In this document: positions 27,301-37,191 of the stretch, piece after piece
How the letters are laid out: each line of letters begins with the position of its first letter
Position numbering within the stretch: position 1 is the stretch's first letter
Assembly (NCBI GenBank): GCA_036872755.1
Contig: JAVHNS010000018.1
Location: forward strand, 124,001 to 188,000
Source of the DNA: Orbilia blumenaviensis
Lineage: Eukaryota; Ascomycota; Orbiliomycetes; Orbiliales; Orbiliaceae
Length of the DNA: 64,000 bases
Direction: 5' to 3'
Program-made: the position numbers and the translations under genes
The notes under the pieces: model-generated
Told to the model about the DNA's origin: nothing
The model's database searches: none
What the model saw: only the letters and a program-made list of their open reading frames with translations

Positions 27301-28016
27301 GGGATATGCCCACCAATTGCCACCTACTAAAACAATTAGGGTGATGTGACCCCCGCGTACCCGCACACACTCTTGAACGTTTAATTACATTTTTTGGGCG
27401 GCGTTACGGATGCAATAGCTGGTGAGTGTTATACGTAGTATTAAATTGAAGTTCTAAGGGTCCCGAAACCGTTCCCGAGTTTTTGTTTTTGGCAGAGAGT
27501 GTGTGGGACGCCTCATGCGCATTCGGCTCATGAACCTCCTCAGTTCAAGCGGCAAGCCGTCAGGTACCAAAACTATAATAGATGGAGCTATATACATAGT
27601 CGTTCCCTAATTGCGATGGGTTGTATATAGGGGAAGTCCTATAGATTTTTGGGATATATGGTTATTGAGGAAGATTATCTGATTCCGTTTTGTTTTTTCA
27701 GCCAGCTAATCTGACAGCCATTATCAAGTAAGATGTATGCAGGAGTTAACTATGGGGGGTCTGTCGTAATATTCGTGATGTCGTGATATCGTGGGGGCAT
27801 AGTAAAGATTTTATGAGAGCGGGGGGGCCTATACGAGCTACAAAGTAGCAGCAGAAAAGTAAGAAACTACATCGGAATCGGTAATAGACATGATGCCCAT
27901 AATTGCACAAGAAGACAAAGCTGGTGTCGGCATCTAGTAATGATATTTTTAACGCGCATTAATCGTAATGTCAAAAGTCACGCTGGGAACTCGGATATAC
28001 TAGGCTCCAAAAGGCT
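22145..28016. other. Long gene-poor stretch (5.9 kb)
   Basis: No supported gene on either strand. T-runs occur just after the membrane-protein gene (22734-22758) and a 31-base A-run at 24362-24392. Short ORFs show no domain signatures. The two flanking genes converge on this spacer, so it needs no promoter for either and its length is unexplained. Confidence 0.5.
24362..24392. repeat. 31-base poly-A run
   Basis: Uninterrupted A homopolymer in the long spacer, seen directly. No coding remnant lies next to it that would mark a retrocopy. Homopolymer length in assemblies is error-prone. Confidence 0.8.
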
Positions 28017-29741
28017 TTAGATGCCACCGTATTCGTCAGTCTTAACGACGTTAGCCTTGGGCTCGCGGCTTCCAGCACTATTTCCGCTGACACATCGCTC
28101 CCCAGACGGCTCAGAAATGACGGTAAAGACCGTATGACCATGCTCGATATCTCGAGCGCTGTCATTGCCGTTCTCGGACTTGTCGGTGAGGAAGCTTGGG
28201 GTTCGAGGTTTGGTGTCCGAGGAGACGTCGCTCCCGCCGGCGAGAGAGAGTTCTGGCATCTCGAGGTCGCTTAGAACGGCGGTGGTCGAGATGATGGAGG
28301 CTCTCTTCCCTCTGGAAAGACCCTTCAAGGAGTCCTCCGTAATTCTATGAAAGGGCTCTTGAAGCATGTCCTGGAGGGACATAGAGTGTCCTTGGGCTGG
28401 CAGCATGGAGGGGGTGATGGCGGCGGCGGCGGCTTGCTCCTCAGCGTACTTCCCGAGGTCATGTTTCCCCTCGACGCGCTTGATCGAGGGGGAAACTTTC
28501 TTGAAGCCCGTGAGGATGTTGGTGATGGAGAAGTGTTTCGAAAGACGCTTCGAGATCAGTTTGTCTTTATTATTGATAATATCGGAGGGGGGTGAGTGAT
28601 CTTCTTGAGCCGGGAGAGGAAAGTAATCGGCTGCCTCTGTGTTGGAGGTACTGTCGTCAATAGATCTGACATCTGGATAGAGAGTTTCTTTGACATCCTT
28701 GACGCTATCGGTAGCAGAAGCAATAGTGGTTTTGGTCTCGGGGACAGTTGGTGGCCCTCCATGGCCATTAGTGGCTATTACAGAAACATGACTCTCGCTG
28801 CTGCTGGAATCGATGACAAGCCCACTGTATTCAGCACTGGAATCCTCACTCGTGATCATTTGATAAATAGCCGCCCCTTCTTCGTCAAAAAATTCCTTGA
28901 GAAGCTTATCACCATCATCCGGAACTTCGGGCTCTTCCTCCTCTTTCTTTGTAGGTTGCTCCTTTTGTTGGAAATTCTCGATTTTCTTTGGTAGGTAGAG
29001 AGCTGCGGACAACCGGCTGGCCTTTTCCTTCTCTAACCATGTAAAACTCTCCTTCTTCCTTCCTTCGTTCATAAGAACTATCTGGGTCATGCATTCCTTA
29101 GCACGACCAACGTCTCCACGATGCATGAGTCCTTGTAATTCGTTGACCCATCTCTGAGCGCCGGCGAAAGTGAGACGTTTTGGAGAATCTTCGGTGCCAC
29201 ATATGCTTGTTCCATCAATTAGAGAAGTGCCATTGGCGGTGGATGACGGGAAGACATGTCGGTTGATACGGCAGGCCCAAACCACTTGAACAGTGACCGG
29301 AGCACCGTTTTCATCCTGTTGCTGATCCATAGTAAAGACTTCACCTAAGTGAAAGTCTTTGACGTTGTCATCTCCGCTATCCTTGTGGGTCTTGCAAAGA
29401 ACAATGTTTGAATTGCATCTCTGGCATCGAGCACCAAACCTCTCGATGGCCATCAGCTTCTCCAGGTCACTTTTCTGGGGAGCGAATGGAATGTAAACTT
29501 TGGTTTGGTTTGAGGAGTCACCAATAGTACTTCGAAAGCTGGATGGCCGGTCTCGGATTGAGGTGTTCATCTCGACTGTGTTCTGACGATTGATACGTCT
29601 ATTGGGACTGGAGGAGTTGATGACAGACATTGCTTCTTCTTGGGGAAGGCTGAGGAGGAAAGGACGGAGATGAGGCGATTTTGAAGCGTCGTCGTTGTCC
29701 ATATTCTTTTTAGAAAAGGTGAAGTTGCGGAAGTTGGACAT
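28017..29741 (-). CDS. Unrecognised, mostly disordered protein with possible zinc-binding Cys cluster (574 aa)
   Basis: One exon. The ATG at 29741 (MSNFRNFTF) is chosen because the frame upstream has no other ATG. Residues 105-170 contain CQRCNSNIVLCKTH followed by WACRINRHVF, enough Cys/His to bind one metal ion. A helical, ordered-looking block (about 185-260) is built around RWVNELQGLMHRGDVGRAKECM and TWLEKEKASRLSAALYLPKK. The rest is Ser/Glu/Asp-rich and probably disordered, with possible phosphorylation sites. There is no signal peptide or membrane helix. I do not recognise the family. A 5' exon upstream of 29741 cannot be excluded. Confidence 0.7.
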   Translation of the reverse strand: MSNFRNFTFSKKNMDNDDASKSPHLRPFLLSLPQEEAMSVINSSSPNRRINRQNTVEMNTSIRDRPSSFRSTIGDSSNQTKVYIPFAPQKSDLEKLMAIERFGARCQRCNSNIVLCKTHKDSGDDNVKDFHLGEVFTMDQQQDENGAPVTVQVVWACRINRHVFPSSTANGTSLIDGTSICGTEDSPKRLTFAGAQRWVNELQGLMHRGDVGRAKECMTQIVLMNEGRKKESFTWLEKEKASRLSAALYLPKKIENFQQKEQPTKKEEEEPEVPDDGDKLLKEFFDEEGAAIYQMITSEDSSAEYSGLVIDSSSSESHVSVIATNGHGGPPTVPETKTTIASATDSVKDVKETLYPDVRSIDDSTSNTEAADYFPLPAQEDHSPPSDIINNKDKLISKRLSKHFSITNILTGFKKVSPSIKRVEGKHDLGKYAEEQAAAAAITPSMLPAQGHSMSLQDMLQEPFHRITEDSLKGLSRGKRASIISTTAVLSDLEMPELSLAGGSDVSSDTKPRTPSFLTDKSENGNDSARDIEHGHTVFTVISEPSGERCVSGNSAGSREPKANVVKTDEYGGI

Positions 29742-31230
29742 GATGGGCGCTGGCAACAACAGCCAAAAATACTCGGCGTTTCTGATTCTTCATGACGCGT
29801 TTTCTTAGCCCTCGACGTCTACAGAACGTACGCATAAAAGAACAAAAGAGGCTACATACCAGAACTTTAATCAATGAAGACAAAGGATTTGGAAGAGACA
29901 AGAAAGGGAATAATCGTTTCGGGAGGCCGCGAGATCAAGGTTTAGAAACTCGAAACCGACGATGTCGACGTTAGCCATCTAGATGGATTGTAAGGAGGAG
30001 AAGATGGAAAAACCTAGGAAACACGAACCCATCACAGAGGCGGGTTTCAGAAAAATACTTTAAATTGTAGCTTGCTGTTGTTTATGCGCACTTCTATACA
30101 CTTCCGCCAAATACCTTAGAGCATCAAGCATTATTACGAGATTGTACCCATGGGGTTAGCTATTGGTGATTTTTGGTCCTTGTATTTTATACCACAGTAC
30201 CTCTATTGGCCAGTTATTTAGTTATTCACGGTGTTTATAGAAAGAATGGCCAAATACAGGACACGCCGGATATTAAATTTGGAGATTGTTAATTGAAACA
30301 TTGAAGATAAAGTGTATATGGTGTATATGGTGTTGGAAATGTGGTATTTTTTGGTGCACGGATGCGCATGCCACGATCCGAGATCCAGGACCTGGCCCTC
30401 CGTCTATCGGTTCCTTTTGCAACAACTAATTCCATGTGGAGTTAACTATTATTTGAGTATGGAAAGATGGTATTCTACTCAGAATTAGACATCAATAATT
30501 TTACGTTGCCTAGAAAAACGAGCATTTGTGTGGCCACTGCACAGTGCGAGTCGGTCCACTAGTTGGGGCATGGATATTCGAAGGTTTACTGGGAAGAGGG
30601 AGACGCTACTTGTAGCCAACACTATAATATTTTATTCCATGGGCTCGTGTAATATATGAACTGCTTGCCATGAGAATTAAATCATAAATGCACGAGTATT
30701 CGCTTCGGTTTTGTCTGAATCGTCGACGTCTGTGGCTACGGAATTGGACCGTACATTAGTACATTAGAAAGTGGATGCTATATTAGATCTAGCCAAGAAC
30801 CCGCTCTTGGCATAAGCTTCTAACGACATGGATAAAAAGAACTTTGCCATTTATCGGTATTATAATTACTTTTCGTGCTGGTGGATATGTATTGTGCATA
30901 GTCTCGTTCCTGCTGTGCGTTTTTTGCCCCGCTGTTCTTCAGGGCTACATTTTCCCCGCCTATATTGCATTGCCGGTTAAGAGGGTCGGCCTTTCATACA
31001 CTAGCGTTTCTATCCTGGCTAGGCGTTTATGCATAGATTTACCGAAATCGCCAAGTCAGCTTATTCGTTAGCTATGTCACTTCTAGGTAGAGTTCGCCAC
31101 TGATATTAATATTTAAATTTGTCTTCTCGAATGGCTGTAAGCTTCGGTTGGCAATAAAGCCCAAGTCCATACTTTTTGAATGGAGCTACATTTTAATGAT
31201 GATATTATCGATCACAAATCGGGCCATCTT
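29742..31230. other. Spacer, no supported gene
   Basis: About 1.5 kb between the gene above and the pseudogene that follows. It should contain the promoter of the minus-strand gene. The sequence is AT-rich and has no coherent ORF. Confidence 0.5.
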
Positions 31231-31951
31231 CTAGGGCTCCTGGCCCCAAGGCGGGTATCCCCCAGTCACTGTTAACGTTGTTATTGTGATTTGTTCGCTG
31301 GAAAGGGTTACCGTGGTTGGAACGGTGACGACGATGGCTTCTCTATCTTCTCCCGGCAGCGTAAGAGTTGTAGTAATAGTTTGCTCTTCGCTACGTGGTG
31401 ATGTTAAAGTAGTTACTGAGCTGTTTCCGGGGAGGGTAAGGACATCGGTCTAGGTGACTGTGCTAGCCCCCTCTATTGGAGTGGCGAATTCAATGGTAGC
31501 TCATTCTCCTAGCAAGCTTACCGTGGTTGTCATAGCAGTATCTGAGCCTGAGGTTTAGTCGGAGCTGCTGTCTCGACTGGTCTTGTTATGTCTATTACTG
31601 TTTCTGTGGTTGCTCCACCCCAGAGCCTGTAGTGGCAGCGTCATAACCTGTGACCGTAGTAAAATCTGTGATATAGGCAGTTGACACATCTGACGCGTAT
31701 ATAGTTGAAACATCTGTGATATGTAAGGTGGATACGTCCATAGCATAGACGGTGGAGACTTCAGATGTATATATTGCGGAGGTATCGGTTATTGTTGTAG
31801 TCTTGGTCTGTGTAGTTGGATTTTATTGTTAGTGTTTGAGCATATCGACGAAGGATAATGGGGCTGGTGGGTAGAAGCTTACAAAGTTGATGAGCCTAGA
31901 TACTTTGTTATTTTGCCCGCTATTCATAGAGCCTCCGAAGAGGTTTGTGAG
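31231..31951 (-). pseudogene. Decayed Thr/Ser-rich repeat protein (adhesin or wall-protein-like)
   Basis: Read on the minus strand, the remnant has an upstream exon piece (31883-31951), a 75-base intron (31808-31882) with a GTAAGC donor, an ACTAACA branch point and a CAG acceptor, and then a main exon. That exon opens with 8-residue units of the form (D/E)VSTx(Y/H)xx, about four in a row (DVSTLHIT, DVSTIYAS, DVSTAYIT). The 3' part is Thr/Val-rich (TLTLPG, TTVTLSSEQITITT) and ends at a TAG at 31231-31233. In the frame of that terminator there are internal stops at 31501-31503 (TGA) and 31450-31452 (TAG). The repeat region lies in a different frame, so a frameshift has also occurred. TAG and TGA from CAG and CGA would fit C-to-T decay. 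The intact gene probably encoded a surface protein. Confidence 0.7.
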
Positions 31952-32504
31952 CTATATATACACTGAGGAGGTGATGAATCAAATCGACCCCGTGGTTTCT
32001 GTTTTCAACGAGTAGTGAGTAGCTTGAGTACTTGGGCTCTTGTATTATTCAAAGTTTAGATTTGTAATTTATATAATCCATCTAGGTAGGGGTTTACTAA
32101 TCCGTGGGAGAGAGACTAGTACCTTGGCTAGGGACTTTTGAAAAATCTTTCCTACAACCCTGCTGGAAGATATTGAACTACCTAATTAAAAAGTTGAGGA
32201 TATATAACTTTGTATATACAAACCCGAGCCCTCGAGCTCGAATAATCCAAGTGCGAGGGGCAGAAAATAGTTTTTTTTGGGTACATGGTACTCATCGACA
32301 TGGCATGCTGATAACACCTGGTATACAAAACGGGTAATCCCAAGTGCCGTAGCTTAGTCATACAGCTATAATCTATCATTGGCCGCGCCTCGTGTGGGTA
32401 TACGTAGTCACATGAACAGTCTGACACACAACACTGTAGTTAGCGAAGGTACGATCCGATACCGTATATATATACGTATATATACACTATGTCTTGATCC
32501 CGCC
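31952..32504. other. Spacer and promoter region of the first F-box-like gene
   Basis: No coding signal. An alternating TA palindrome (TATATATACGTATATATA, about 32466-32483) lies roughly 20-40 bases before the ATG at 32505, where a leader would be. Confidence 0.5.
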
Positions 32505-33362
32505 ATGGCCGAAAAATTCATCCCTCTCGAAATCCAATACCATGTCCTCTCATTCGCCTGCCAAGACTGGCGCGAGCAGGCTGTTCTTCAACAAGTCTGC
32601 AGGGCTTGGAGGACGTATATCGCCAAGTCCCGCGATGCGTTCGTCGCACGTTACGTGGAGCTGCCGATATCTGAACAGCAAACGGCTCCTATCATGAAGG
32701 TGTCTCTCAAGCAGCGCCCGGACCTGCATAACGTCACCAGCTGCCAACACGGGTTTGTCTGCAAGCCTGCATCCGCGTCATCCTCGTCACCCACAAAAAT
32801 CGTCCCCTGCAATTTCGAGATCGATGTTGATTCTGGAAATATCATTGGTGTAACTCGGCCAGCGATTTCTGCATTTTCTGCCATCTTGAGGGATCCGACA
32901 ATACTTCCTGCAGACCAAGTTATTACGGCCGGAAGAGTGGAGTCAGCGACGACAAGTGGAAGGGACTCCGTAACAATTAGTGTATACTTCCACAATGGGG
33001 GGAGCGGTTACCAACGCGCATTTACAAGATGGAAATACACGGATAATGGGAGAGTAGGGACATATCTCCGAGAGATTTCTAGAGGGTTTCAAGACATTTT
33101 TAGTATAAAGTATGAGGTTTTGTATTCTTGTGGTTGTCTCGATATATGGGACCCCACCTACGCGTCGGAACAAGATGATGCGGTAAGCAGAGGGACAAAT
33201 TCGGTAGGGTTGAAATATTTCAATGTTAGGATTGGTGTATTTCACAACAACCCAGTGGATACGTCAGGACACACTGCTTCGAGCTGCTTTATTGAGATCA
33301 CGCCTGTTTGCCTGTGTCGAGTGGGTAAACGGTTAACTGTAGAGGATATTTTGGCTGGTTAG
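32505..33362 (+). CDS. F-box-like protein, array member 1 (285 aa)
   Basis: The ATG at 32505 is chosen because it places the F-box at the N-terminus, as in the other four members; the frame is open further upstream but reads as leader. Residues 4-45 follow the F-box pattern: FIPLEIQYHVLSFACQDW, then LQQVCRAWRTYI. The F-box binds Skp1 in SCF ubiquitin ligases, and the downstream part would select the substrate. The C-terminal region contains VPCNFEIDVD and LRDPTILPADQVI, motifs echoed in the other members. No WD40, LRR or Kelch repeats are seen. It is the most diverged of the set. Confidence 0.72.
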   Translation: MAEKFIPLEIQYHVLSFACQDWREQAVLQQVCRAWRTYIAKSRDAFVARYVELPISEQQTAPIMKVSLKQRPDLHNVTSCQHGFVCKPASASSSSPTKIVPCNFEIDVDSGNIIGVTRPAISAFSAILRDPTILPADQVITAGRVESATTSGRDSVTISVYFHNGGSGYQRAFTRWKYTDNGRVGTYLREISRGFQDIFSIKYEVLYSCGCLDIWDPTYASEQDDAVSRGTNSVGLKYFNVRIGVFHNNPVDTSGHTASSCFIEITPVCLCRVGKRLTVEDILAG

Positions 33363-34863
33363 TGGTATATTGGATTTATTCTGAGTATCTCGTATCTGAT
33401 TCGACATCAAAAGTCCTGTACTTAAATCATATGCCACGAATATATAGGCCAGTAATGGGTATTTATATTTGGGTGGACACTCTGGGTTAAGTTTAGTCTC
33501 GGTCTCAGGGTTAAGTTGCAATTGAGATTCATTAAATTGCCTGGTCTTACAAAATTGCCCTGCTTGTTGGATTTTGTGTGTTGGCCTACCAAATCGAGTG
33601 TTACAACTTCGAATCATAGGACTTCGAAGGCTCATGAATTCATCAAAGTCGTTTCTAAGCCTTCTAGTCTTGAGATCTTTTAAACCTTTGTGTTTAAGAA
33701 TTTTAGGTGTATAAAACTGAAGATTTAGCATGTATGTATATACAAACCTACCTCTGTTTTTTCGTACCTATAACCTTTATTCTTGTGATCGATTAGATCT
33801 AGAATGGGGTCTGGCTGCTGCGCCAATAGATGTATCATGATCCCCTTGTGGAACGAGGTTGGTCGTGAACGAACGTCTTATATTATAGGGCGAAGGGTCC
33901 AGAATTTGCAGCGAATTATCCCAAGGTCTAAATGACTAAAATGGGGCAGTATGGGTCGATTCGGTTAAGGATTCTTCCCTCAGCCTCAACAATGGCATCA
34001 CGTTCTTCAATCCAGCTAATTTAGGGAATTGTGTCTACTAGACGAAGGTTCCAATGCAATGCAATATCAATACCGCGTCGTCATTTATGTTCACCTTGGT
34101 AGGATTCGATGCCGAGAATGGGATAGCACGATTGGATATCTATATTTAAATCAATAGACCATGATGGATGTTAATGTCAACGGGGCTCAAATCCATTGGC
34201 AGTTGGTCCCAATGGGGTTTGCATTGATTCTGGGTCGCAGTTGTCTCACAGACTGGCCGCTTAAGTCTCGGCACGAGAACAACTTAACGGGAGGGTCAAA
34301 CGCGCGGGGCCTTGCAAGGCGGAATATATATTAATACTCGGATACTATTAAGCTCTTTGAGAGAGTAAAAAAGGATACCGTCGTTTTATGGTATAGTAAA
34401 GCATGTGAATTGCAGAGAATTCCAGGCCTCCAACGTCATTAGCTTCGAGCTTCGGCCACGACTGTTGCGGTACGTATACGTATGCTGTCGGACCCACCTC
34501 TGCTACGCTTCGCGAATTCGCGCTTTCATGATCCCGGCAGTTAAGTTAGGTGACATGCAGTTGCAGTATGCATACACGTATGCATAATATGACTCCTCGA
34601 CTTCGGAACCGTTAAGTTTCTCCATATGGTTGGGTAGATATATAATACCGGCTATGTCGCGCCGATTCGAACCATTTAACTCAATCGACGCAATTGCACA
34701 CCCAGAGCCTCAATTGGCGAACCAAAACTCATAAACGCAACACCAATAACATCGATACCCCAACACCCAAATAGCTGTAAGCACCAATATAAAAGTCTAG
34801 TTGATAACAGTATGCTGAAGCGATTTGTAAGTAACAGCTATACGACGAATAAAATATAAAAAG
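33363..34863. other. Spacer between array members 1 and 2
   Basis: About 1.5 kb, the longest gap inside the F-box array. The ORFs present are short and unrecognisable. No decayed F-box copy could be read here by eye, although one could be hidden. Confidence 0.45.
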
Positions 34864-35955
34864 ATGCAGTATCTCCCACTCGAACTGCAGCTGCTCATCC
34901 TTGAGCACTCCGACTGGGAATTCCACCAAACCCTCAGCTTGGTCTGCCGCGCCTGGCATTCCTTCATCCTAACCTCCCCTTCAATCTGGAGGAACCGATA
35001 TCAGGCATACAATCTACCGAAGGACCACGCCAATGGTCCCAGAACTCTTTTCGATGCGCCGGTGTACCATAGTATATTGTCATATCTGACGCATTATGTG
35101 CGCATGGATGACGGTGTTTACCGTGCCTGTTTTATGAGGCTTGCGCAACGTGATTCTTCGGGTCCTTATGATCGTAATCATCGGGATCGGGAACCTGCTA
35201 GGGATATGCGTCTACTGAACTCGGCCTTCTTCATGGATGACCCGCTTTCGATAGATATCTCTTCTGACTATAACTATAAAGGGAAGAATGTTGTTACTAG
35301 AGAAGAGGAGGAGGAAACAGCAGCTTCAAGACTAGATTTCAATAATATCTACGCCCATCACCGAGCGGCGCCCTGGAAATGGCCACAGATTAAAGGTCAC
35401 TATGTCCCAAGCGTTGGCGAGTTCCTGGCCAAAAACGCGGAGGCCGTAAACCGGTCAACGGAAGGTTATTACGCCAACTATAACCATGCAGATGTTCTTA
35501 AAATAGTTATGAAGTATACGAAAAACGAAGATACGGGCCGATGTGCTTTGGAGTTCGCGGTGGTGCCTCTGTCAAGGGATTTCTGCAACATTAATAGAGG
35601 TCTCCCAACCGCTGCTACAGCGACTCCTATTGGTTCCATGAGTGTTACGACCCGGTTTAGGAGGCACTATCATCGTAGCAGTAGTAGCAATAATAGCGAT
35701 GATGGAGGTGCTAATTCGGGACGGACAAGAAGTATGGCGAGAAAATGGGAGGTTGTGGGCAAACTGAGGGCCATGGTCAAACGGCGGTCTCGCGACGGTC
35801 GGTCACAGCTTGAGGCGCTTGGGTTGGGTGGCTACTACGACGGCAAAGAACTCAAGACACTGTTTCCCCCGCTCTCCACCCTTCTTGTAGCCACATCCAC
35901 TACTGCAGTTGCTGATATTCTCGGGAAGGATCTGGGATGGGATAAAAGCGATTAG
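34864..35955 (+). CDS. F-box-like protein, array member 2 (363 aa)
   Basis: Single exon. The F-box spans residues 3-43 (YLPLELQLLILEHSDW, then LSLVCRAWHSFI), the closest of the five to the canonical pattern. It is followed by YHSILSYLTHYVRM (about 72-85) and FFMDDPLSIDIS (about 123-134), which have counterparts in the other members. A basic Ser/Arg-rich stretch (about 262-320) could be a nuclear localisation region. The stop at 35953-35955 is followed after two bases by the ATG of the next F-box ORF. Confidence 0.78.
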   Translation: MQYLPLELQLLILEHSDWEFHQTLSLVCRAWHSFILTSPSIWRNRYQAYNLPKDHANGPRTLFDAPVYHSILSYLTHYVRMDDGVYRACFMRLAQRDSSGPYDRNHRDREPARDMRLLNSAFFMDDPLSIDISSDYNYKGKNVVTREEEEETAASRLDFNNIYAHHRAAPWKWPQIKGHYVPSVGEFLAKNAEAVNRSTEGYYANYNHADVLKIVMKYTKNEDTGRCALEFAVVPLSRDFCNINRGLPTAATATPIGSMSVTTRFRRHYHRSSSSNNSDDGGANSGRTRSMARKWEVVGKLRAMVKRRSRDGRSQLEALGLGGYYDGKELKTLFPPLSTLLVATSTTAVADILGKDLGWDKSD

Positions 35956-35957
35956 TA

Positions 35958-36701
35958 ATGATGATGGTGCTCCCAATCGAGATTCAGTATCACATCCTCG
36001 AGTGCGCCGATTGGCAGCAGCAACCTGTACTTGGCCAGGTCTGCTCGAATTGGCGCCGTTTTCTACTTTCTTCTCCGACTGTTATTCTCAACCGCTATGA
36101 ATTGCATAGCGAGGACGGCCCCCTCTTCCATCGAATCGTCTCCCATCTGACTAACTTCACCCAGCATACAGTGCTGCCGGACGGTGGTAGAAGCAAAAAT
36201 GTCATACAGCCTTGCAATATCGACTTTGACCGCTCTGTTGTCACTTTCTTTAGCAGGACTGCTCTTCCAGAGCTGAAGGAGCCCTTCACGGTATCAACAT
36301 TAGCCACTGGCTTCTTCGCCGACGACCCCATAATCCACCCATCGGATAATTTATCAACTTGTTTCCAGCCAGGTGCAGGGTACCTTCAGTTCTTCTCTAA
36401 ACACCGGAACTGCCTAGCAAACGGTGTTCAAGTGGGTCTTAGGAGGGTTAGTAGCAATAACCCCACGGTCAAAGAGTACATTCGTTCTTTGACGCTCGAT
36501 ATCGCCGATGCGCGTACCTATTTTACCTGGCCCACCGATTTTCTCAACGCATCGGTTTTGAGCATGACAACACGGTTTCGCAAAGGTGGATTTGCGTTTT
36601 TGTCGTTCAGGGTAGAATGTTACGACGATATTCCTGAGGATACTAGGACCCGATTCCCTTCAAGAGTTACGAATACTGATTTAAGAATGGGGTGGACTTA
36701 A
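35958..36701 (+). CDS. F-box-like protein, array member 3 (247 aa)
   Basis: Single exon starting only 2 bases after the stop of member 2, in a different frame. Three consecutive ATG codons (35958, 35961 and 35964) begin the ORF. Residues 4-42 form the F-box (VLPIEIQYHILECADW, then LGQVCSNWRRFLLSS). Shared array motifs follow: FHRIVSHLTNF (about 56-66), QPCNIDFDRS (about 83-92) and FFADDPIIHPSDN (about 118-130). MTTRFRKGG near the C-terminus matches VTTRFRRHY in member 2. With no room for its own promoter, it may depend on alternative transcription starts inside member 2 or on re-initiation. Confidence 0.75.
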   Translation: MMMVLPIEIQYHILECADWQQQPVLGQVCSNWRRFLLSSPTVILNRYELHSEDGPLFHRIVSHLTNFTQHTVLPDGGRSKNVIQPCNIDFDRSVVTFFSRTALPELKEPFTVSTLATGFFADDPIIHPSDNLSTCFQPGAGYLQFFSKHRNCLANGVQVGLRRVSSNNPTVKEYIRSLTLDIADARTYFTWPTDFLNASVLSMTTRFRKGGFAFLSFRVECYDDIPEDTRTRFPSRVTNTDLRMGWT

Positions 36702-37191
36702 ATTGGAGTTCTATGGAGCTGGAACATCGGTCCCCAGTACCAATAAGTGCATAGGAAGTTAAAAAGGTGCTTGGGCAGAACAAAGTCCACCACGTGGCCA
36801 AAGAATATCATGGCGACCAGCTACGCGCGGCCATGTGGGAGCAAAGATCATTCAATGGATTTATTCGAGTACTACTGTACCTCACGACTACGGCTATAGC
36901 TATGTAGATCGATCGTGGCACTAATTATAGGGGATTGACGCCTCGATGGAGGGTTTAGTACTATAGGTACCTATGTACCTAGGTATATCCTACATAGCGA
37001 TTCCTGACATATCGTATCAAGTAACTTCCAAGAAGACACTTCATCATTAGTTGCTGGTTACTTACCTATCTTCATTCATCGCGCGATTCAAATCTGAATT
37101 GCCCGAAAGCTTGGATTTATCATTAACAAAACCGAAAGACTTATAAAAAAAAGAAAAGAGGGAGACGAGAGTAATTTGTGCGAAAGGACAA
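36702..37191. other. Spacer between array members 3 and 4
   Basis: 490 bases with small palindromic GGTACCTA-type motifs near 36965-36985. No coding signal. Confidence 0.5.

Noticed and set aside
32379..32504. 42-residue N-terminal extension of F-box member 1
   Set aside because: The frame is open but would move the F-box away from the N-terminus, unlike members 2, 3 and 5. It includes a TA-palindrome translation (IRYRIYIRIYT) that looks non-coding.
34864..36701. One F-box gene spanning members 2 and 3 through an intron
   Set aside because: The possible donors and acceptors at the junction would give introns of about 20-35 bases or remove the second F-box. No phase-consistent join was found.
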